Of a DNA stretch of 64,000 nucleotides, positions 11,231-20,694 are shown piece after piece (within the stretch, counting starts at the first letter, position 1; each line of letters starts with the position of its first letter). The position numbers were made by a program, and so were the translations under genes. The stretch is taken from positions 23,486 through 87,485 of the forward strand of contig JAIVFJ010000255.1 in NCBI GenBank assembly GCA_025765615.1, given 5' to 3'. This stretch comes from Zopfochytrium polystomum (taxonomy: Eukaryota; Chytridiomycota; Chytridiomycetes; Chytridiales; Chytridiaceae). A model generated the notes under the pieces. It worked only from the letters and a program-made list of their open reading frames with translations. It ran no database searches and had not been told where the DNA came from.

Positions 11231-11614
11231 ATGCTGTGTACCAACCAAACTGGAAAGATCATTACACGTTCTCTTGACCGTTCCAACTACTTTGATTTTG
11301 AAGAGCAACTCTTCCCCACTCCTCAAACTCTATTTGTACAGGCAGACAACCTCAGTCTTAACACTCAGCAATTTGAGGCCTACTGTATCAACCACCAACC
11401 TCCCATTGTCTTTCAGCCTTCTGTCCCTTATGTCAAGGAGGGTGATGGTGTTGCAGAAAATGCCATCAAGGTCATCACCCACATTGCTTCCTCTCTCCTG
11501 ATCGAAGCCCATCTCCCACGGTTCTTCTGGTCCTACACAATACGCTGTCTGCAGAATGGACCGCCATGGGTCAGGTCGATGCAGTGTTGGTCGATTCTGC
11601 AGCTGACAACTTAG
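11231..11614 (+). pseudogene. Copia integrase core remnant
   Basis: Reads as a fragment of the C-terminal half of a copia integrase catalytic domain. QFEAYCINH is followed by VPYVKEGDGVAENAIKVI, matching the usual YTPQQNGVAERxNRT block that carries the catalytic Glu, then LPRFFWSYTIR matching LPxxFWxEA. The N-terminal HHCC finger and the first two Asp residues are not readable. The frame ends early. The rest of pol is displaced to 20914 by inserted DNA. Confidence 0.75.
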
Positions 11615-11639
11615 AGGATTTCTTTCAGACATATTAATT

Positions 11640-12887
11640 TGAGGTTGCTCTTTGATGGTGTGGGCTAAATTAAGGCGAGGATTTTGGTCGATTTTTCCTC
11701 AGCTTACCAGGGCAGTCGGTTACATTTGGTCATATTTTGGAGACTCTACAGCTTTTCCCCAACTTTTCCAGACAGTTCAAAGCCATTTTTATTAATTGCA
11801 GAAACATCACTACACTTTGACGGGTATGTCAGTTTTCGACCTAGTCTCCTGATTTTTGGTACACACACTCTTTATATCTACTCGAGAAACGCCTGTGAGT
11901 TTCGCAGCTGTGGCTATCTCCTACCAATCTCGGCGAATTTTCAAAGTTTCCTATCTCTCCAAAGGGCTGAGTCATGTGACCTACAAAGGAGTTGTATGAT
12001 TCAGGCTTTCATCGTAGGCTGCTCATATTTGGTGCACTCAATATCAGTCACTACTTGAGTTTGCACTCCAAATTTGGTGTGGTTTCGTTGATTTTTCATG
12101 GACTTAGATCAGCACACTTGCAGCAGCGACGAAAATTCGGGGGATTCGTTTTTCGGGGTGCCCTTTTGAGGGTCGGTCCTTCTTATCATCATCCACCTGC
12201 ATACAAGATTTCAGCTGGCTAGCTCTCCATGTTCAGGTGTGACGAGGTCACGAACAGGGGCCAAAATCGACGTTTTTGGGGCCACACTCAACACCTTCCA
12301 ATTAGCGGCGATTTTTCCCCACTTAGTGTGCCAGTCCCAAACTGAATTCTGAACAGATTTGCTTGATTTTTGGCTCGTTGGAAAGGTCTATCAATCTTCT
12401 ACCTCCTCTCAAAGTTTCAGGTAGGGGCATTTGTTTTTGTAGAGTTATTGGCCGCGCAGTCCTTTCTCACTTTTCTAATTATTTGTGCTTTTCTTTTTAT
12501 CCTTTCCAATTTTCTGGTGTCTCTCTTCTCTATTTTTTTTTCGTTTTTGAAACGTCTCTCCCTTCCCTTTTTGGTTGGTGTCTTTCTCATACCCCTTCAA
12601 AGCCTTTTTGAGTTCGTGTTTTCGTGTTTTTCTAATTGTTCTAAATTTTCTTTTCCCATACCCTGCCAAACCTCACCCCTCCACCAATTTTGGTCCTAAA
12701 ATCTGCAAAAATTCCCATTCAACTTCCCCTCTTCTCTTCTTTGCTCCTGCTGTCATTTTACGTGTTTTATTATCTTTTTCCAAAAACCTGTCAAAGTTTT
12801 CTCTCTCTGTCTCCTCCCTACCTGTGCCAAAAACCCTCTCTTTCAAGTTCTTTCATACTCTCTTCTTCCTCTCTCCCTATTCTCAGA
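11640..12887. other. Unrecognised AT-rich sequence inside the copia element
   Basis: Repeated short themes such as TTTTGG...TCTACC and pyrimidine-rich runs, but no protein motif or matching copy elsewhere in the window. It probably belongs to an inserted element that I cannot name. Confidence 0.35.
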
Positions 12888-13073
12888 ACAATTTGGTCTG
12901 GGAATAGGTGAGTCTTGCTGTTTCAGTGATGATCTTGGCTTCAACTCCTTCTACTTTGTTAGTTTCTCACCATTATACCCCCCCTTTCTTCACTTCCACT
13001 TGGGCACATAGGTACTGTACTGTCAGTTTGCCGTGTTCCCCACGTGTTGAAGGTCTCCTTACACGTGCCAAAG
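12888..13073 (+). repeat. Duplicated segment, copy with an intron-like insert
   Basis: About 82 bp shared with 20612-20694. In this copy the match is split by 104 bp (12908-13011) that begin GTGAGT and end ATAG. In the other copy the two halves are joined directly, with one base changed at the joint. The second half ends CCAAAG followed by GTGGAA, again donor-like. Confidence 0.7.
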
Positions 13074-13323
13074 GTGGAAGGACTTTTTTACTTTAAGGTT
13101 TTAACTAATAGAGAACAATTTTGTGAGACTGTGCTCTCTAAATCCTCACCCTGGGCTATGGGTGGCAAATAGAGCAATGACCTAAATACCAATCCTGAAA
13201 AGTGAAAAAGGGCAAAAAGGAGATGTCTAGGGGTCACTAGACAGGACAATGTATTTGGAGTCTTAAGAAGCCCAAGAAACAAAGAAACTCTCTTATTACA
13301 CACAAAGAGAAGACTCTCATACT
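13074..13323 (-). repeat. Dispersed repeat A, part 1 (3' side in its own sense)
   Basis: Matches the reverse complement of about 27400-27585. It is cut from its other part (18629 onward) by the Ty3 insertion. Confidence 0.7.
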
Positions 13324-13432
13324 TGTCAGGAACAGGGCAGGACAGGACAAGGCAGACAAGGAACTGAGAGGAGTGATGATTGTATTGGAAACAATAATTC
13401 ACTTGAGGGATGGGACAGGTCCCCCATCCCCC

Positions 13433-13439
13433 TTTTATA
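13433..13439 (-). promoter_or_regulatory. TATA box in the Ty3 3' LTR
   Basis: TATAAAA on the minus strand. The same box in the 5' LTR lies at 18385-18391. It sits about 29 to 36 bases before the predicted start of the R region. Confidence 0.8.
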
Positions 13440-13549
13440 CCTTTTGAGAGTGTTCCTTGTCAAGACTCCAAGAAAGTTCCAGAAAGAGCAATTAGTAATA
13501 CAATGATACCAATGATACCAATGACAACAAGACAAGTCAGGAAAGCAAA

Positions 13550-13647
13550 GAAGGTTCCAGAAGGTTCCACAAGGTTCCATGAAGGAATGTTCTAGAAGGT
13601 TCCAGAAGGTTCCAGAAGGTTCCATGAAGGAATGTTCTAGAAGGTTC
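13550..13647 (-). promoter_or_regulatory. Heat-shock-element arrays in the Ty3 3' LTR
   Basis: Three arrays of alternating GAA and TTC triplets with exact 5-bp phasing, the pattern bound by heat shock factor. They are 13550-13577 (four perfect units, one imperfect, one perfect), 13585-13622 (eight perfect units) and 13630-13647 (four perfect units). They lie in U3, upstream of the TATA box. Confidence 0.8.
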
Positions 13648-13676
13648 CAGAGGTTTCCAGAGGGTGATTCATAACA

Positions 13677-16600
13677 TCATCTCCCCCTTTTAGGCCTCTT
13701 CTGCAACTTGGTGGGGTACCTGGTCTTGAACTCGAGCAGAAGGTCTTGGCAGTGAGTGAGGTTTGACTCAGGCTCCCAGGTGTTGTCAGCATCTGAGTAA
13801 CCTTTCCACTTAACAAGGAACTTGAGTGTTCTTCCAAACCACTCGGCATCCAAGATTTGTTCAACCTCAAATTCCTCTTCACCTTCTACCTCAACTGGAG
13901 GAGGAGGAGGAACAACTCTGCCTGGAATGGAATTGGCCACAAACTTCTCTAAAAGGCTGACATGGAAAACTGGGTGGATCTTCATGGATGCAGGGAGATC
14001 CAGCTTGAAGGTGACTGGATTGATTTGCTCCAAGATCTTGAAAGGTCCCAACTTGAGGTTGTCTAGCTTGGGACTTGGTCTTTTGGTCTGCAAGTTCTTC
14101 CTCAGAAGCCAAACTTGCTGACCCACAGCAAGGTCATGGTCCATTCTGTGAGTGTTGGCAAATCTTGAGGCATCTTCTTGGGCTTGCTTCAGGGTGGAGT
14201 CCAGGAAGGAGTTGATGATCTTGAGCTTATGTAAGTGTGAAGCCGCAGCAGGGGCTTGGACATTGGATAGGGTCTCTTGTCCCAGAAGATCTCCTCTTGG
14301 ATTGAAGCCATAGGTTGCAAAGAAAGGAGATAGCTGGGTGCTTGAGTGGAGAGAATTGTTGAGAGCAAATTCTGCCAGTGGAAGGAGGGTGGGCCAATCA
14401 TCCTGTTGATAGCTGACATAGCACCTCAAATGCTGCTCCAGAGTCTGGTTTGTTCTTTCTGTTTGTCCATCAGTCTGAGGGTGATAAGCAGTTGACAGTT
14501 GAGACTTGATTCCAAGGGCTGCTGTGAGTGCTTTCCAAAATTGAGATCTGAACTGTGGTCCTCTGTCACTGACGATTGACTGAGGCAGCCCATGGAGCCT
14601 GAATATGTGCTGCAAAAACAGGTCTGCTGTTCCTTGTGCATCTATATTCTCAGTGCAGGGGATGAAATGGGCCAACTTTGTCCTTCTGCAGATGACAACA
14701 AGGATAGAGTCAAATCCATGGGATGGGGGCAGTTTCACAATGAAGTCCATGGATATTGATGACCAAGGGCTGATGGCAATTGGGAGGGGCTCCAGAAGTC
14801 CATAGGGCTTGTGTCTGCTGGATTTGTTTCTTTGACAGGTTTCACAGCTGCTGACATAGTTCTTGATGTACTTCCTCATGCCTGGCCAGTAGAAGTCTCT
14901 GGAAACAAGCTCATATGTCTTGTGCTCTCCTGGGTGTCCAGCTGTTGCTGCATCATGCCTTGTCTTGAGTATCTCAAGTTTTTCCTCTTCTTGGCTGATT
15001 TGAATCTTGTGAGGCTTGGGGTCCTTGGAAATAGCATGGGCCCACACACTGTCAGGAAGCAATGAAAGGTGTGTCTTGGATGGTGGGGTGAAACCATCTC
15101 CCCCTTCAGGTGCAAGGTCTGTTCTTCTTGACAGGGCATCAGCCACAGTGTTAAGGTGGCCAGGAGAATAGCACAGCTTAAAGTCATACTCAGAGAGCAG
15201 TTCAGCCCACCTGGCATGCCTCTGCTTGAGCAACCTCCTTGCCCTGAAGAAGGTGAGGTTCTTGTGATCAGAATAGACAGAGATGCCTTTAGAACCAGCC
15301 AAGTAGTGTCTCCAGAATTTGAATGCTTCCACAATTGCAAGCAACTCCTTGTCATGGACTGTGTAGTTACACTCAGCACTGTTCAGCTTCCTGGAGTAAT
15401 ATGCCACTGGATGCAGAGGAGCAGAGGGTTCCTGAGAGCTTGGCTGGGACAGAACAGCGCCAAGGGCATAGTCTGAGGCATCAGTTTCCAAGGTGAAGGG
15501 AAGCAAGGGATCCACATGCTTAAGGAGTGGTGCACTTGTGGTTGCTGTCTTAAGAGCTAGCCAGGCTTGCTCTGCTGCTGGGGTCCATTCAAACTTGGTG
15601 GTCTTCTTGGTGAGATCAGTGAGAGGCTTGGCTATGGCAGAATAGTTGGCAATGAAGGTTCTGTAGAAGTTGCAAAATCCAAGGAAGCTTTGAACATCCT
15701 TGATGGAATTTGGAGCCTTCCATTCAAGAATAGTTTGGATCTTGTCTGGTGCCATGGAGATCCCTTTGTCAGACACAATGAACCCCAAAAACTCAATGGA
15801 GGTCTTGTGGAATTCACACTTCTCCAGCTTTGCATAGAGGTGATGCTGTCTGAGTCTCTCCAAGACAGTCTTGACATGTCCCATATGGCTTGCAGTGTCA
15901 GATGAAAATACCAGGATATCATCCAGGTAGGCAATGACAAAAAGGTCCAGAATATCCCTGAAGATGTCATTCATCATGCCTTGGAAAATAGCTGGAGCAT
16001 TGGTAAGTCCAAAGGGCATAACCAAGTACTCAAAGTGACCGTATTTGCATCTGAAGGCAGTCTTCCATTGATCCTGGGGCTTAATTCTGACCAAATTGTA
16101 GGCACCTCTGAGGTCAATCTTGGAAAATATCCTTGCATGGCTCAGTTTGTCCAGTAATTCAGAGATGAGAGGCAGTGGATAGCGGTTCTTGACTGTCATC
16201 TCATTGAGATCTCTGTAGTCCACACAGGGTCTCAGTCCCCCATCCTTCTTCTTGACAAAAAAGATGGGAGCTCCAGCTGGTGACTTGGAAGGTTGGATGA
16301 ATCCCTTGTTCAGCATTTCTTCAATGTATTCTTGGAGGGCCTTGGCTTCTGGTGGAGAGAGGTGGTACAGTGGCTTGAAAGGTGGGCTGCAAGTTTCATC
16401 CTTGAGTGGGATTTCACAGTCATAAGGCCTCTGAGCTGGTAGCAGGTCTGCCTTGGTCTTGGAAAACACATCAGCATAAGGGAGATATTCTTTTGGTAGC
16501 TTGGATGCCAGCAAAAGGTCTGATGGGTCCAGGTTGTCGTGCTCCTCAGCAGTGGGGCTTGAATTCTTGACTGGGAACTGTGATTCTTGAATCTTTGACT

Positions 16601-17396
16601 GAGAGTTCTGTTCTTGGCAAAGACTGTGAGCTGTGGAACTTGAATCTTGAATGTGGACTGTGAACTGTGGTACTTGAATCTTTGACTGTGGGTTTTGTGA
16701 ACAAGAGTCATGGCCATGACTGTGAGCTCTATGAGCTCTACTTGAATCTTGACTGTGAACTGTGAACTGTGGAACTGGAGTCTTGGCTGGCTGTGAATCT
16801 TGAATCAAGGGCTTGAGAGCATGAGACTTGGGGGCTTGACTTGAGTTTTGGGTGACTGTTCCAATTGGTGGAGGTTGGACTTGACCAGTGACCCAATCAA
16901 TGGCAGGGTTCTGGGCTTGCAGCCATGGTAATCCCAGGATGACAGAGAATGTGGGTGAGCCAAGATCCAATACTTCCAGATTGACCATGGATGGTGGAAA
17001 GTCTTGGATGTGGAGGTTTAGCTTGGTTTCATGGCTGATTTCCTTGAACAGAGCATGATTGGCAAAGTGGACCTTGAGGGGTGTGGATTTCTTGATCGTA
17101 GGAATGGCACAAGACTTGGCAAGGGTGGCATCAATGATGTTGCAGGATGATCCAGAGTCTATAAGGGCCTTGGTTGTGATGGTTGACTTGGGTGAGAGTT
17201 GAATCTTGACATCCATGGTGAGTTGGTGGGGCTTGGAATCTGAGGTGTTTGTGGTGCTGGTGGTGGTGATGAAACAGGGGCAGCTTGGAGGAGGGTCCAG
17301 GGAATTGCCCCTCAGTGAGCCTGGACCTGGGAGTTTGGGTGCTTCTTCCTTGGGCAGTCCTTGACAGCATGCTCCTTGGAGCCACAGTAAAAACAC
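13677..17396 (-). CDS. pol: Ty3 pol: protease, reverse transcriptase, RNase H, integrase, chromodomain
   Basis: Open frame of about 1,239 codons overlapping the end of gag by 85 nt in the -1 frame, so it is probably expressed by -1 frameshifting; no classic slippery heptamer was found. Domains in order: aspartic protease with IDSGSS near residue 79; reverse transcriptase with LRPCVDYRDLN and the catalytic YLDD at about 490-493 (15929-15918); RNase H with LETDASDYALGAVLSQ; integrase with an HHCC finger ending CETCQ, then the core with MDF, SDRGPQF and QTDGQTERTNQ carrying the D, D and E; a GPY/F-like GPFKILEQI module; and a chromodomain near the C terminus with LVKWKGYSDADNTWEP. The chromodomain would direct integration to marked chromatin. 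No stop or frameshift is present. Confidence 0.97.
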   Translation of the reverse strand: MFLLWLQGACCQGLPKEEAPKLPGPGSLRGNSLDPPPSCPCFITTTSTTNTSDSKPHQLTMDVKIQLSPKSTITTKALIDSGSSCNIIDATLAKSCAIPTIKKSTPLKVHFANHALFKEISHETKLNLHIQDFPPSMVNLEVLDLGSPTFSVILGLPWLQAQNPAIDWVTGQVQPPPIGTVTQNSSQAPKSHALKPLIQDSQPAKTPVPQFTVHSQDSSRAHRAHSHGHDSCSQNPQSKIQVPQFTVHIQDSSSTAHSLCQEQNSQSKIQESQFPVKNSSPTAEEHDNLDPSDLLLASKLPKEYLPYADVFSKTKADLLPAQRPYDCEIPLKDETCSPPFKPLYHLSPPEAKALQEYIEEMLNKGFIQPSKSPAGAPIFFVKKKDGGLRPCVDYRDLNEMTVKNRYPLPLISELLDKLSHARIFSKIDLRGAYNLVRIKPQDQWKTAFRCKYGHFEYLVMPFGLTNAPAIFQGMMNDIFRDILDLFVIAYLDDILVFSSDTASHMGHVKTVLERLRQHHLYAKLEKCEFHKTSIEFLGFIVSDKGISMAPDKIQTILEWKAPNSIKDVQSFLGFCNFYRTFIANYSAIAKPLTDLTKKTTKFEWTPAAEQAWLALKTATTSAPLLKHVDPLLPFTLETDASDYALGAVLSQPSSQEPSAPLHPVAYYSRKLNSAECNYTVHDKELLAIVEAFKFWRHYLAGSKGISVYSDHKNLTFFRARRLLKQRHARWAELLSEYDFKLCYSPGHLNTVADALSRRTDLAPEGGDGFTPPSKTHLSLLPDSVWAHAISKDPKPHKIQISQEEEKLEILKTRHDAATAGHPGEHKTYELVSRDFYWPGMRKYIKNYVSSCETCQRNKSSRHKPYGLLEPLPIAISPWSSISMDFIVKLPPSHGFDSILVVICRRTKLAHFIPCTENIDAQGTADLFLQHIFRLHGLPQSIVSDRGPQFRSQFWKALTAALGIKSQLSTAYHPQTDGQTERTNQTLEQHLRCYVSYQQDDWPTLLPLAEFALNNSLHSSTQLSPFFATYGFNPRGDLLGQETLSNVQAPAAASHLHKLKIINSFLDSTLKQAQEDASRFANTHRMDHDLAVGQQVWLLRKNLQTKRPSPKLDNLKLGPFKILEQINPVTFKLDLPASMKIHPVFHVSLLEKFVANSIPGRVVPPPPPVEVEGEEEFEVEQILDAEWFGRTLKFLVKWKGYSDADNTWEPESNLTHCQDLLLEFKTRYPTKLQKRPKRGR

Positions 17397-18235
17397 AGTC
17401 CCTGCTGGGCCCTCCTTGTTTTCTCCTCTTGGCTCAGAGGACCCTTAGGAAGTGTCTCAACTGCATCCACTTGCATGGGTTCAGGAACTGTAAGAGCTTG
17501 AGGAACTGGGGTAGGTCTTGATGTAGTTCCTACTTGTCTTTGCTTCAGCCTCTTGGAGTAGAGTCTGTTGTCAATCTTGATGGCAAGGAGAATGTACTCT
17601 TCCAAGGTCTCAGGGATGTGCAGAGACTGGGAGAGCATGTCTTGGATAGACTCATGGAGACCATCATGGTACAGCTCCATCAGAGCTGCATCATTGTATC
17701 CAGAGTCTCTGGCTAGTTGCTTGAATTGGTTGGTGTAGGCCACACAAGATTGCTTTCCTTGCTTGATATGCTTGAGCTTGGATCTTGCTGTCCAAGATGC
17801 GTAGGGGTCACCAAAGGTAGCTTCCAGCCCCTCCCAGAGCTCTTGCAGGGTGGTGGGTGTGCTTGGGAGAGATCTGTACCATGATTGAGCTTGACCAGAC
17901 AGGAGGGTGCTTGTGAAAAGAACCTTGACTTGCTCACTGGGAAATCTTGAAGGTTGGAGAAGGATGACATTCTCCACAGTGGCCATGAAGTTCCTAAGGT
18001 CTTTGGCCAGCCCAGTGAACTTGTCAGGGCTGGGAACCTTGGGCTCTCTTGCTTGGTTGGCTTGAGGCAGGGGAAGAGCTTGATGTTCTTGTTGGTGAAG
18101 TTGTTGTTGAAGCTGGTGCTGCTGGTGAAGGACTTGTTCTTGAAGTTGGTGTGTCTGTCTTGAAAGGGCTTGTAATTGGTCCATCAAGGCTTGGAAGGCA
18201 GTTGCATCAGGGAAGGTGTTGTTTGGGTCAGACAT
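17312..18235 (-). CDS. gag: Ty3 gag: nucleocapsid/capsid protein
   Basis: 307 aa. The start ATG at 18235 is 40 bases inside the 5' LTR. It begins with a Gln/His-rich coiled-coil-like stretch (about residues 18-55), then a retrotransposon gag/capsid region with the W-containing SGQAQSWYRSL block, and ends with one zinc knuckle, CFYCGSKEHAVKDC (C-x2-C-x4-H-x4-C), that would bind element RNA. It overlaps pol by 85 nt. Confidence 0.95.
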   Translation of the reverse strand: MSDPNNTFPDATAFQALMDQLQALSRQTHQLQEQVLHQQHQLQQQLHQQEHQALPLPQANQAREPKVPSPDKFTGLAKDLRNFMATVENVILLQPSRFPSEQVKVLFTSTLLSGQAQSWYRSLPSTPTTLQELWEGLEATFGDPYASWTARSKLKHIKQGKQSCVAYTNQFKQLARDSGYNDAALMELYHDGLHESIQDMLSQSLHIPETLEEYILLAIKIDNRLYSKRLKQRQVGTTSRPTPVPQALTVPEPMQVDAVETLPKGPLSQEEKTRRAQQGLCFYCGSKEHAVKDCPRKKHPNSQVQAH

Positions 18236-18262
18236 GATGGCAGAGAGTAGTGGGAGAGGGTG

Positions 18263-18273
18263 AAGTGAATTAT
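18263..18273 (-). promoter_or_regulatory. Primer binding site, probable self-priming type
   Basis: Two bases inside the 5' LTR, the minus strand reads ATAATTCACTT. This is the exact complement of AAGTGAATTAT in the LTR (18356 to 18346 in sense order), just downstream of the TATA box. The folding of the element's own 5' RNA end back onto the primer site is known for Tf1 and its relatives. No tRNA 3' end was matched. Confidence 0.7.
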
Positions 18274-18275
18274 GA

Positions 18276-18628
18276 TGTCAGGAACAGGGCAGGACAGGAC
18301 AAGGCAGACAAGGAACTGAGAGGAGTGATGATTGTATTGGAAACAATAATTCACTTGAGGGATGGGACAGGTCCCCCATCCCCCTTTTATACCTTTTGAG
18401 AGTGTTCCTTGTCAAGACTCCAAGAAAGTTCCAGAAAGAGCAATTAGTAATACAATGATACCAATGATACCAATGACAACAAGACAAGTCAGGAAAGCAA
18501 AGAAGGTTCCAGAAGGTTCCACAAGGTTCCATGAAGGAATGTTCTAGAAGGTTCCAGAAGGTTCCAGAAGGTTCCATGAAGGAATGTTCTAGAAGGTTCC
18601 AGAGGTTTCCAGAGGGTGATTCATAACA
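18276..18628 (-). repeat. Ty3 element 5' LTR
   Basis: 353 bp, identical by eye to the LTR at 13324. TATA box at 18385-18391; heat-shock-element arrays at 18502-18529, 18537-18574 and 18582-18599. Confidence 0.97.
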
Positions 18629-19800
18629 ATACTCAGACCAAAGGCAACTGTGAAAAGGTGGCACACTAGCAAAGAATGTGCAGGGTTCTCTGGTCCATGA
18701 CACAGAGTGGGCCCAATGGGAGGCAAAAGCCAAAGCCAAAGGGGACCGGGAAATCCGGTAACAATGCTGGAGGTGCAAGATGCAGCAAGCTCCAGGGAGC
18801 GGCACTAAGTGCAGCACTCCAATCCAACTGAAGAAGACAAGAGAGTGGGGAGGAAAGTGGCCAGACCCCAGTCTGTTGGAGCCACCACCATGGAGCAAGG
18901 CTCCCTCTCTGTCAAAGACAAGCCCTAAGTTGGAGGGGGTTGGACACAAAGGGCAAACACAAGGAACAGTTAGTGTGCAGAGGTGTCTGTTGAATTAAAT
19001 CAGAACTGTTTTCCACTTAACAGAACCAGACACAACTTGTCTCACTCCAAGGAGAAGTTCCAACTCAATCCAACGAGGGGGCACACAGGGGTGGGAGACA
19101 GTGGGACTCTTCTTACTTCATCCTACCAGGACACAGACATCTGCTTCACCAAGCCAGAGGAATTCCCTATCTTAGAAGCAAGGAAGGTTAACACCCACTC
19201 CCTCACCCAAATGTGGCACCATGACATCACAGGCATTAATCTGAGAGAAAGAGGGTCTGAACCCAGTGAAGACCAGGCCCACCAGAGGCCACAGGAGCCA
19301 ACAACCAGGGAAGAGGGGGCATACCTGAGAGACCATTCCTGCAGCAGTACCTGACCAGACAGCTCATTCATATCCCCTTGAGAGACCTGGATTTGACTAG
19401 ATGTATTGACAGGAACCTAGAGGCACCACCACAGATTTACCCTCTATCCTTCCATCACCAAGTGGCTCCTACCCAGTCCAACCTAAGCAGCATGCAGAAT
19501 TGGTGAGGTGCACTGGGGCTTGAACCCAGTACACTGCCATCATGGCCAAGAGGACTTCAACCTCCTGTCACACACCAGGGGACTGCCACCCCCAGCTCTA
19601 CATACAGTCAGGAAGAAAAGGGCAGGCAAGGGACTTCAGGCACAGGTTCTCACAGTCAACAAGATGGGGGGCAGCTGCTTAAATAGGAAAGGGTTGGAAT
19701 CAGCAGGGTGAAGGAAGAAGGAAGGGAAAAGAGGGGAAAACATATACAAAAGAACAAAACAATAAATAAAACAGCAAAGAAGAGAGAGGAGTGAGTCACC
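18629..19800 (-). repeat. Dispersed repeat A/D, part 2
   Basis: Continues repeat A beyond the Ty3 insertion. The 18960-19060 part matches the reverse complement of 27040-27150. The 19080-19800 part matches the reverse complement of 43359-44000, including the B-box-like GGGTTCAAGCCCC (19525-19513 on -) and CTATTTAAGCAGC near 19685-19673. No protein was recognised. Confidence 0.7.
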
Positions 19801-20264
19801 AAACAATGGGGCTGAGCCATCAAACAAGGAAGACAGCTCAGAAAATCATGGAGCATTTCTTGGCATCAGCTGCCAAGAAGATGGAGGAGATGGAGAGAGC
19901 TGGTTGGTGCAAAAAGGAAGACAGTCACTCTCAGCCACACAAGAAAGAAAAGACACAGACAGAGACAACAAGGAATAAATAAAAGAGAAAACAGGAAAAC
20001 AGGAAAAATAGGATAAATTACTAATTGGAAAAATAAGTAAAAATCATCAATGAAAAGATAAAGAAAAACCCTGTGATCTCATACCCTTTTATGAGGTATT
20101 ACATCATGGTAGCAGGTGGTAGGGCTTGATAGCTCTGCCATCATCTTGTTAACTCTGTCCGTCTGGGCTTAGCACTTCTCCCACAGAAGTGTTTCAGTCC
20201 TAAGTCATTTCCCAAAGTGAGGGGCCATTGGCCAGGCATAGTAGGACTTTGCACTTCTGCCCAG
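19801..20264. other. Unassigned repeat-like sequence
   Basis: A-rich then mixed sequence with no gene or second copy that I can see in the window. Confidence 0.3.
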
Positions 20265-20342
20265 TCTGTCAACTAGCATGTCTCAAACTTGGCACCTTCC
20301 CAATTGAAGGGAGTGCTCTAACCACTGAGCAAGGGAGCCTTG
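20265..20342 (-). repeat. tRNA-derived fragment (SINE head or tRNA pseudogene)
   Basis: On the minus strand GGCTCCCTTGCTCAGTGG and TTAGAGCA form a good D-arm/A box. A loop containing CAA and a poor T-arm (AGTTTGAGAC) follow. The T-arm mismatches argue against a working tRNA. Confidence 0.5.
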
Positions 20343-20611
20343 TATCAGCGGTTAGATTCAAGACTGAGTCTTTCTGTCTGCAACATCGCCAATAATAAAT
20401 AATAATAGTAGAGCTCAGAGGCAGACATACGGAGCCATTCAGAGGCCGTATGGAAACCCAATAAATAATAAGAGAGTAGGAATCCAAGCCTAGTCACGTT
20501 TTGCCAGCAAAACGCAGGTCGAGACGGGGTGGTAATCCTCACAATTACCAGTTAAAAAGTGGGTATACACTTAATTTATTTGAGGTCACAGGCTCGACAG
20601 CCTGTCGTCCT
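20343..20611. other. Unassigned stretch before the copia pol region
   Basis: Contains AATAATAAATAATAA-type runs and CAGCCTGTCG; no gene. Confidence 0.3.
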
Positions 20612-20694
20612 CACAATTTGGTCTGGGAATATGTACTGTGCTGTCAGTTTGCCGTGTTCCCCACGTGTTGAAGGTCTCCTTACACGTGCCAAAG
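20612..20694 (+). repeat. Duplicated segment, intron-free copy
   Basis: Matches 12888-13073 but without the 104-bp GT-AG segment. It runs directly on into the copia pol region. Confidence 0.7.

Larger units (their letters stand above)
13324..13676 (-). repeat. Ty3 element 3' LTR
   Basis: 353 bp. It reads TGTTATGAATC...CTGACA on the minus strand and carries three heat-shock-element arrays, a TATA box and the R-region self-primer (complement of 13394-13404). Confidence 0.97.
13324..18628 (-). mobile_element. Complete Ty3-type chromovirus retrotransposon with identical LTRs
   Basis: 5,305-bp element read on the minus strand. The two 353-bp LTRs (13324-13676 and 18276-18628) appear identical base for base. 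The target duplication ATACT at 13319-13323 and 18629-18633 is perfect. Internally, in sense order, are a self-complementary primer site (18273-18263), gag (18235-17312), pol in the -1 frame (17396-13677), and a polypurine tract AAAAGGGGGAGA at 13691-13680. Pol ends in a chromodomain, which places it among the chromoviruses, the clade that holds Tf1. With intact frames and no LTR divergence it is very young and may still be active. It inserted into repeat A, which itself lies in the copia element. Confidence 0.97.

Noticed and set aside
18278..18949. Minus-strand frame with repeated FWNLLEHSFMEP units
   Set aside because: It is a translation of the Ty3 LTR and its heat-shock-element arrays, not a protein gene; the same happens at 13326, 24492 and 25588.
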